DNA from: Gudongella sp046224405 | Lineage (GTDB): Bacteria > Bacillota > Clostridia > Tissierellales > Tissierellaceae | Reading direction: 5' to 3' | DNA length: 64,000 bases | NCBI RefSeq assembly: GCF_046224405.1 | Contig: NZ_JBJXRK010000003.1 | Span: 1-64,000 of the forward strand | Shown here: one piece after another, positions 61,063 to 64,000 of the stretch | Position numbering within the stretch: position 1 is the stretch's first letter | Layout: the number at the start of each line of letters is the position of its first letter | Notes under the pieces: generated by a model | Told to the model about the DNA's origin: nothing | The model's database searches: none | The model's input: the letters and a program-made list of their open reading frames with translations, nothing else | Translations under genes and position numbers: made by a program

Positions 61063-61941
61063 ATGAATGAAGGGACTATCATAAAAGGCATTGGCGGATT
61101 CTATTATGTTCAGACTGAGACTGAAGTTGTACAATGTAGGGCCAGAGGCATATTCAGGGAAACTAACATAACACCGCTTGTTGGTGACAGGGTAAGAATT
61201 AGAATAAGTGAAGAAGATGGGAATGGATATATCGAAGAGATATTTGAAAGGGAATCCGTTTTACTCAGACCACCAGTTGCCAATGTAACACAGGCTGTAG
61301 TTGTCTCTAGCATCAAGAACCCTGAACTTAACACCTGGCTCCTTGACAGGATGCTTGTAATGGCCGAAGAACAGGAGCTGGAAGTGTTGGTATGCATCAA
61401 CAAATGCGAGCTCGACCGGGATGGAGCCAAACAAATGGAGTCTATTTACACTGGGGCAGGATACAACACTGTACTGACAAGTGTTAAGGAACAGGAGGGG
61501 CTTGCGAAGCTAAAGAACTTCATGGAGGATCACATAAGTGTATTTGCCGGACCATCTGGTGTTGGGAAGTCTTCTTTGCTGAACTCAATCAATTCAAATT
61601 ACGACTTGGAAATAGGCAAAATAAGCCTTAAGACATCAAGAGGAAAGCATACAACTAGGCATGTGGAGTTGTTGAAGCTAAACAATAATGCCTATGTGTT
61701 GGATAGTCCTGGATTCAGCTCCCTTAATCTGGATTTTATTGAAGATGAAACTCAACTTAGATTCTATTTCAAGGACATAGAAAAGTATAATGATCAATGC
61801 AAGTTCTCCAGCTGTATCCATGTGAACGAGCCTGGATGTGCTGTTAAAGATGCTGTTGAATCAAACATTATAAGTCGCGAAAGGTACAAAAATTATTTAA
61901 TGATGATTGAAGAAATTAAAAACAGAAAGAGGAGATATTAG
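61063..61941 (+). CDS. rsgA: small ribosomal subunit biogenesis GTPase RsgA
   Basis: 292 residues from ATG 61063. N-terminal OB-fold, circularly permuted GTPase (NKCELD before GPSGVGKSSLLNSI and DSPGFSS) and a C-terminal zinc finger with CKFSSCIHVNEPGCAV. It checks late 30S assembly. In the usual place between prkC and rpe, with coding overlap on either side of the start. Confidence 0.95.
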   Translation: MNEGTIIKGIGGFYYVQTETEVVQCRARGIFRETNITPLVGDRVRIRISEEDGNGYIEEIFERESVLLRPPVANVTQAVVVSSIKNPELNTWLLDRMLVMAEEQELEVLVCINKCELDRDGAKQMESIYTGAGYNTVLTSVKEQEGLAKLKNFMEDHISVFAGPSGVGKSSLLNSINSNYDLEIGKISLKTSRGKHTTRHVELLKLNNNAYVLDSPGFSSLNLDFIEDETQLRFYFKDIEKYNDQCKFSSCIHVNEPGCAVKDAVESNIISRERYKNYLMMIEEIKNRKRRY

Positions 61942-61942
61942 T

Positions 61943-62596
61943 ATGGCGAAATTGGCACCTTCATTGCTTTCTGCAGATTTTTCAAAGCTAGGAGAGGAAA
62001 TAGCACTAATTGATAATAGTGGAGCAGACTATGTACATCTGGATGTTATGGATGGTATTTATGTTCCAAATATAACCTTTGGAGCACCAGTAATAAAGAA
62101 GATTCGTGGAACTACAAAATTACCATTTGATGTTCATCTAATGGTTGATAGGCCAGAAAGATTTATTGATGATTTTGCAGATGCAGGTTCAGATATAATT
62201 ACCGTTCATCCTGATGCATCAATTCATCTGCACAGAACCCTTCAGTCAATTAGGGAAAGAGGGGTCAAAGCGGGGGTTTCACTTAATCCTTCTACACCAT
62301 TGAATGTGTTGGAACACATTATGGATGATGTTGACCTTATTCTTATAATGTCAGTTAATCCAGGATTTGGTGGACAAAGTTACATACCTGCAATGACCGA
62401 GAAGATCAAAAAACTTAGAAATCTTATTTTAAGGTCAGGAAATGATATTATCCTTGAGGTAGATGGAGGGATAAAACTTGATAATGCAAGAGAGATAATT
62501 GATGCGGGAGCTGATTTAATAGTAGTTGGTTCAGGAATATTCAATGCTCAGGATGTGGAACAAAGAATTGGAGCTTTTAAAAAAATTATTGACTAA
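61943..62596 (+). CDS. rpe: ribulose-phosphate 3-epimerase
   Basis: 217 residues from ATG 61943, one base after rsgA with AGAGGAGATATTAGT upstream. TIM-barrel motifs: PSLLSADFSKLGEEI, YVHLDVMDGIYVPN, VHLMVDRPERF, MSVNPGFGGQ and VDGGIKLDN. Interconverts ribulose- and xylulose-5-phosphate. Last gene of the yicC-to-rpe run. Confidence 0.96.
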   Translation: MAKLAPSLLSADFSKLGEEIALIDNSGADYVHLDVMDGIYVPNITFGAPVIKKIRGTTKLPFDVHLMVDRPERFIDDFADAGSDIITVHPDASIHLHRTLQSIRERGVKAGVSLNPSTPLNVLEHIMDDVDLILIMSVNPGFGGQSYIPAMTEKIKKLRNLILRSGNDIILEVDGGIKLDNAREIIDAGADLIVVGSGIFNAQDVEQRIGAFKKIID

Positions 62597-62621
62597 AATT
62601 ATCAGAAAATATGTATGATTA

Positions 62622-62650
62622 TTGAGAATTATATGTTAATATGGTATTAT
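62622..62650 (+). promoter_or_regulatory. promoter of the TPP riboswitch unit
   Basis: TTGAGA (62622-62627), 17 bases, TATTAT (62645-62650). Transcription would start near 62657, just before the riboswitch. Confidence 0.65.
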
Positions 62651-62674
62651 ATAATCAACAAGAGAATATTTACA

Positions 62675-62758
62675 GCACTGGGGGAGCTTTAGCTGAGAGA
62701 GATCTGATCTCGACCCTTAAGACCTGAACTAGGTAATTCTAGCGGAGGGAAGTGTGTA
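62675..62758 (+). promoter_or_regulatory. TPP riboswitch (THI element)
   Basis: GGGGGAGC, GCTGAGAG, ACCCTTAAGACCTGAACT, GGTAATTCTAGCG and GGAGGGAAG follow the THI-element order. When thiamine pyrophosphate binds, the terminator at 62772-62798 should form and turn off thiT and thiN. Confidence 0.95.
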
Positions 62759-62771
62759 TAGAAATTATACT

Positions 62772-62798
62772 CATTGCCTCATAGCAATGGGTTTTTTT
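62772..62798 (+). terminator. riboswitch-controlled terminator
   Basis: Stem CATTGC/GCAATG (62772-62777 and 62784-62789), loop CTCATA, then GGT and six more T. Confidence 0.85.
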
Positions 62799-62849
62799 GT
62801 ACCATCTTATGCTGTTATATTCAAACCAATTAAGGAGGTTTAATATAAT

Positions 62850-63395
62850 ATGGAAGAAAAAAGAAGTAAGGTATTGATGTTGACCGAAGGTGGAATGATG
62901 ATCGCCTTGTCTGCTCTCTTGAGCTATATTAGGATCTATCAGGCTCCTAACGGTGGAAGTGTTACTGCTGGAAGTATGATACCAATCATGATTTTTGCAA
63001 TAAGGTGGGGTCTTGGCCCTGGTTTGGCAGTTGGAGCAACCTATGGATTGCTGGATTTCATACTTAAACCGTATTTCGTGCACCCATTGCAGCTGCTTTT
63101 CGATTATCCATTTGCATTTGGTTCATTGGGCCTAGCTGGAATCGCGTATGTGCTTACAAAGAAAAAAGGCAAGTCAGGCTATGGTTCAGTATTGCTGGGA
63201 GTGTCGTTAGCGATACTGGGAAGACTAGTATTCCATGTATTGTCCGGGGTAGTGTTCTTTGCTGAGTACGCTGGGGATCAAAATCCATGGATCTACTCCA
63301 TCGTATATAATGCCACTTACCTTGTACCAGAATTGATAATATCAATGATAGTAATGATAGTTGTGTGGAAGCCGATACAGAAATTTATCAGGTAA
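62850..63395 (+). CDS. thiT: thiamine transporter ThiT (ECF S-component)
   Basis: 181 residues, about six membrane segments. EGGMMIALSALLSYI, APNGGSVTAGSMIPI and WGLGPGLAVGATYGLLDFIL are typical of ThiT, with a thiamine-contacting aromatic Trp near the middle and DYPFAFGSLGLAG. It captures thiamine and needs the shared ECF energising module encoded elsewhere. Behind the TPP riboswitch, TTAAGGAGGTTTAATATA before ATG. Confidence 0.95.
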   Translation: MEEKRSKVLMLTEGGMMIALSALLSYIRIYQAPNGGSVTAGSMIPIMIFAIRWGLGPGLAVGATYGLLDFILKPYFVHPLQLLFDYPFAFGSLGLAGIAYVLTKKKGKSGYGSVLLGVSLAILGRLVFHVLSGVVFFAEYAGDQNPWIYSIVYNATYLVPELIISMIVMIVVWKPIQKFIR

Positions 63396-63405
63396 GGATG
63401 ATTAT

Positions 63406-64000
63406 ATGAAGGGATTGATAGCGGCAGGCGGTACTGGCTTGAAGAGCGAACTCTTGCTTGAACTTTGCAAGGATGCAGATGTTATTGTTGCGGCTGACAG
63501 TGGAATATACAATTTGAAAGAAGATATGTGCAAAGTTGATTTCTTGATAGGCGACTTTGATTCCATTTTTGACAAGAGCCTGTTTGAAGACCTTAGCCAA
63601 TCGATCCAGGTAATTGAATTCCCTGTTGAAAAAGACAAGACTGACACAGAGCTTGCAATTGACTTCCTGGTTGAAAAGGGCTGCTTTGAAATAGTAATTA
63701 TTGGAGCGATTGGCAGTAGAATGGATCATTCAATATCAAATATATACCTGCTTAGAGCATTCCACAAAATGGGTATAAGAATTAAAATAATTGACAATAA
63801 CAATGAAATTTCATATCTTTGTGGAGAAAAGCAGCTGATTAAGGAGATGGGTTATTACTATTCAATACTCCCAGTGGGTCCTGAAGGTATAACAGTAACA
63901 TTAGAAGGATTTCATTATCCATTAGAGAAAGAACTGATCCAGTACGGTTCAAGCTTGGGGATAAGCAATTATATCGAAGAGGATGTAGGAAGGATTACCG
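63406..64000 (+). CDS. thiN: thiamine pyrophosphokinase, cut by the window end
   Basis: Open from ATG 63406 (TAAGGATGATTAT upstream) to the window edge without a stop, 198 codons. MKGLIAAGGTGLKSE, VIVAADSGIY, LIGDFDSI, FPVEKDKTDTELAID and VIIGAIGSRMDHS match thiamine diphosphokinase, the ATP-dependent enzyme that makes thiamine pyrophosphate from thiamine. The family is about 210 residues long, so only the C-terminal end is missing. It is the second gene of the thiamine-salvage unit controlled by the riboswitch. Confidence 0.93.
   Translation, partial: MKGLIAAGGTGLKSELLLELCKDADVIVAADSGIYNLKEDMCKVDFLIGDFDSIFDKSLFEDLSQSIQVIEFPVEKDKTDTELAIDFLVEKGCFEIVIIGAIGSRMDHSISNIYLLRAFHKMGIRIKIIDNNNEISYLCGEKQLIKEMGYYYSILPVGPEGITVTLEGFHYPLEKELIQYGSSLGISNYIEEDVGRIT

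Overview
The window looks like a piece of the core chromosome of a low-GC, probably anaerobic, Gram-positive bacterium of the Clostridia/Tissierellia type. The evidence is AT-rich DNA, strong AGGAGG ribosome binding sites, T-box leaders, a spore-associated SpoIID protein, a SCIFF/ranthipeptide locus, the ylm-divIVA cluster and the remA-gmk-rpoZ-coaBC-priA-def-fmt-rsmB-rlmN-prpC-prkC-rsgA-rpe order typical of Firmicutes. I cannot fix the genus from the sequence alone. There is no rRNA, CRISPR array, phage or defence island. The only mobile element is a group IIC intron.

Layout. 1-614: four tRNA genes (Thr, Tyr, Gly-GCC, Gly-TCC) with terminators. 615-2517: a group IIC intron sitting directly behind the tRNA-Gly terminator; its reverse transcriptase/maturase gene is broken by one in-frame TAA. 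2530-6929 (minus strand): a PucR-type regulator, an M20 amidohydrolase and two membrane proteins, which look like an uptake-and-hydrolysis cassette for an N-acyl amino acid or peptide. 7139-11002: tRNA-Arg and single genes (DsbA-like, SH3+GH18, macro domain, zinc phospholipase C-like). 11040-12345: Asn-type T-box with asnA. 13403-19494: ruvCAB, spoIID, queA, tgt, yajC. 19645-23739: six-cysteine peptide, its radical SAM maturase, secD, secF and a LapA-like protein. 23805-30375: recJ, relA, dtd, a metallo-hydrolase, hemZ. 30400-39459: Asp-type T-box with aspS, then tcdA, an RseC-like gene with an in-frame TGA, a CsoR-family regulator, glyA, a DUF512 radical SAM gene, der, plsY, gpsA. 39490-46001: tRNA-Pro (minus strand), then two envelope genes, ylmE, sepF, yggT, ylmH, divIVA, lspA, rluD, pyrR. 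46051-47835 (minus strand): rqcH. 48065-62596: yicC to rpe. 62622-64000: TPP riboswitch, thiT and a thiamine pyrophosphokinase gene cut by the window edge.

The most interesting signal is at 33134-33556. An RseC-family gene has TGA exactly where its relatives carry the first Cys of CGxCxxC. The TGA is followed by a stem-loop with the geometry of a bacterial SECIS element, so I read the gene as a candidate selenoprotein. It is followed directly by a CsoR/DUF156-family regulator that lacks the usual copper-binding His. A second unusual point is ylmE, whose only plausible start codon is ATT. The ranthipeptide locus is a recognised class, but it is notable for standing between yajC and secDF.

How the genes work together: most of the window is housekeeping, covering translation start and quality control (fmt, def, rqcH, dtd, rlmN, rsmB, queA, tgt), recombination and replication restart (ruvABC, recJ, priA), cell division (sepF, divIVA), membrane and protein export (secDF, yajC, lspA, plsY, gpsA), stringent response (relA) and PASTA-kinase signalling (prpC, prkC). 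Three RNA switches (two T-boxes and one TPP riboswitch) tie asparagine, aspartyl-tRNA and thiamine supply to need.
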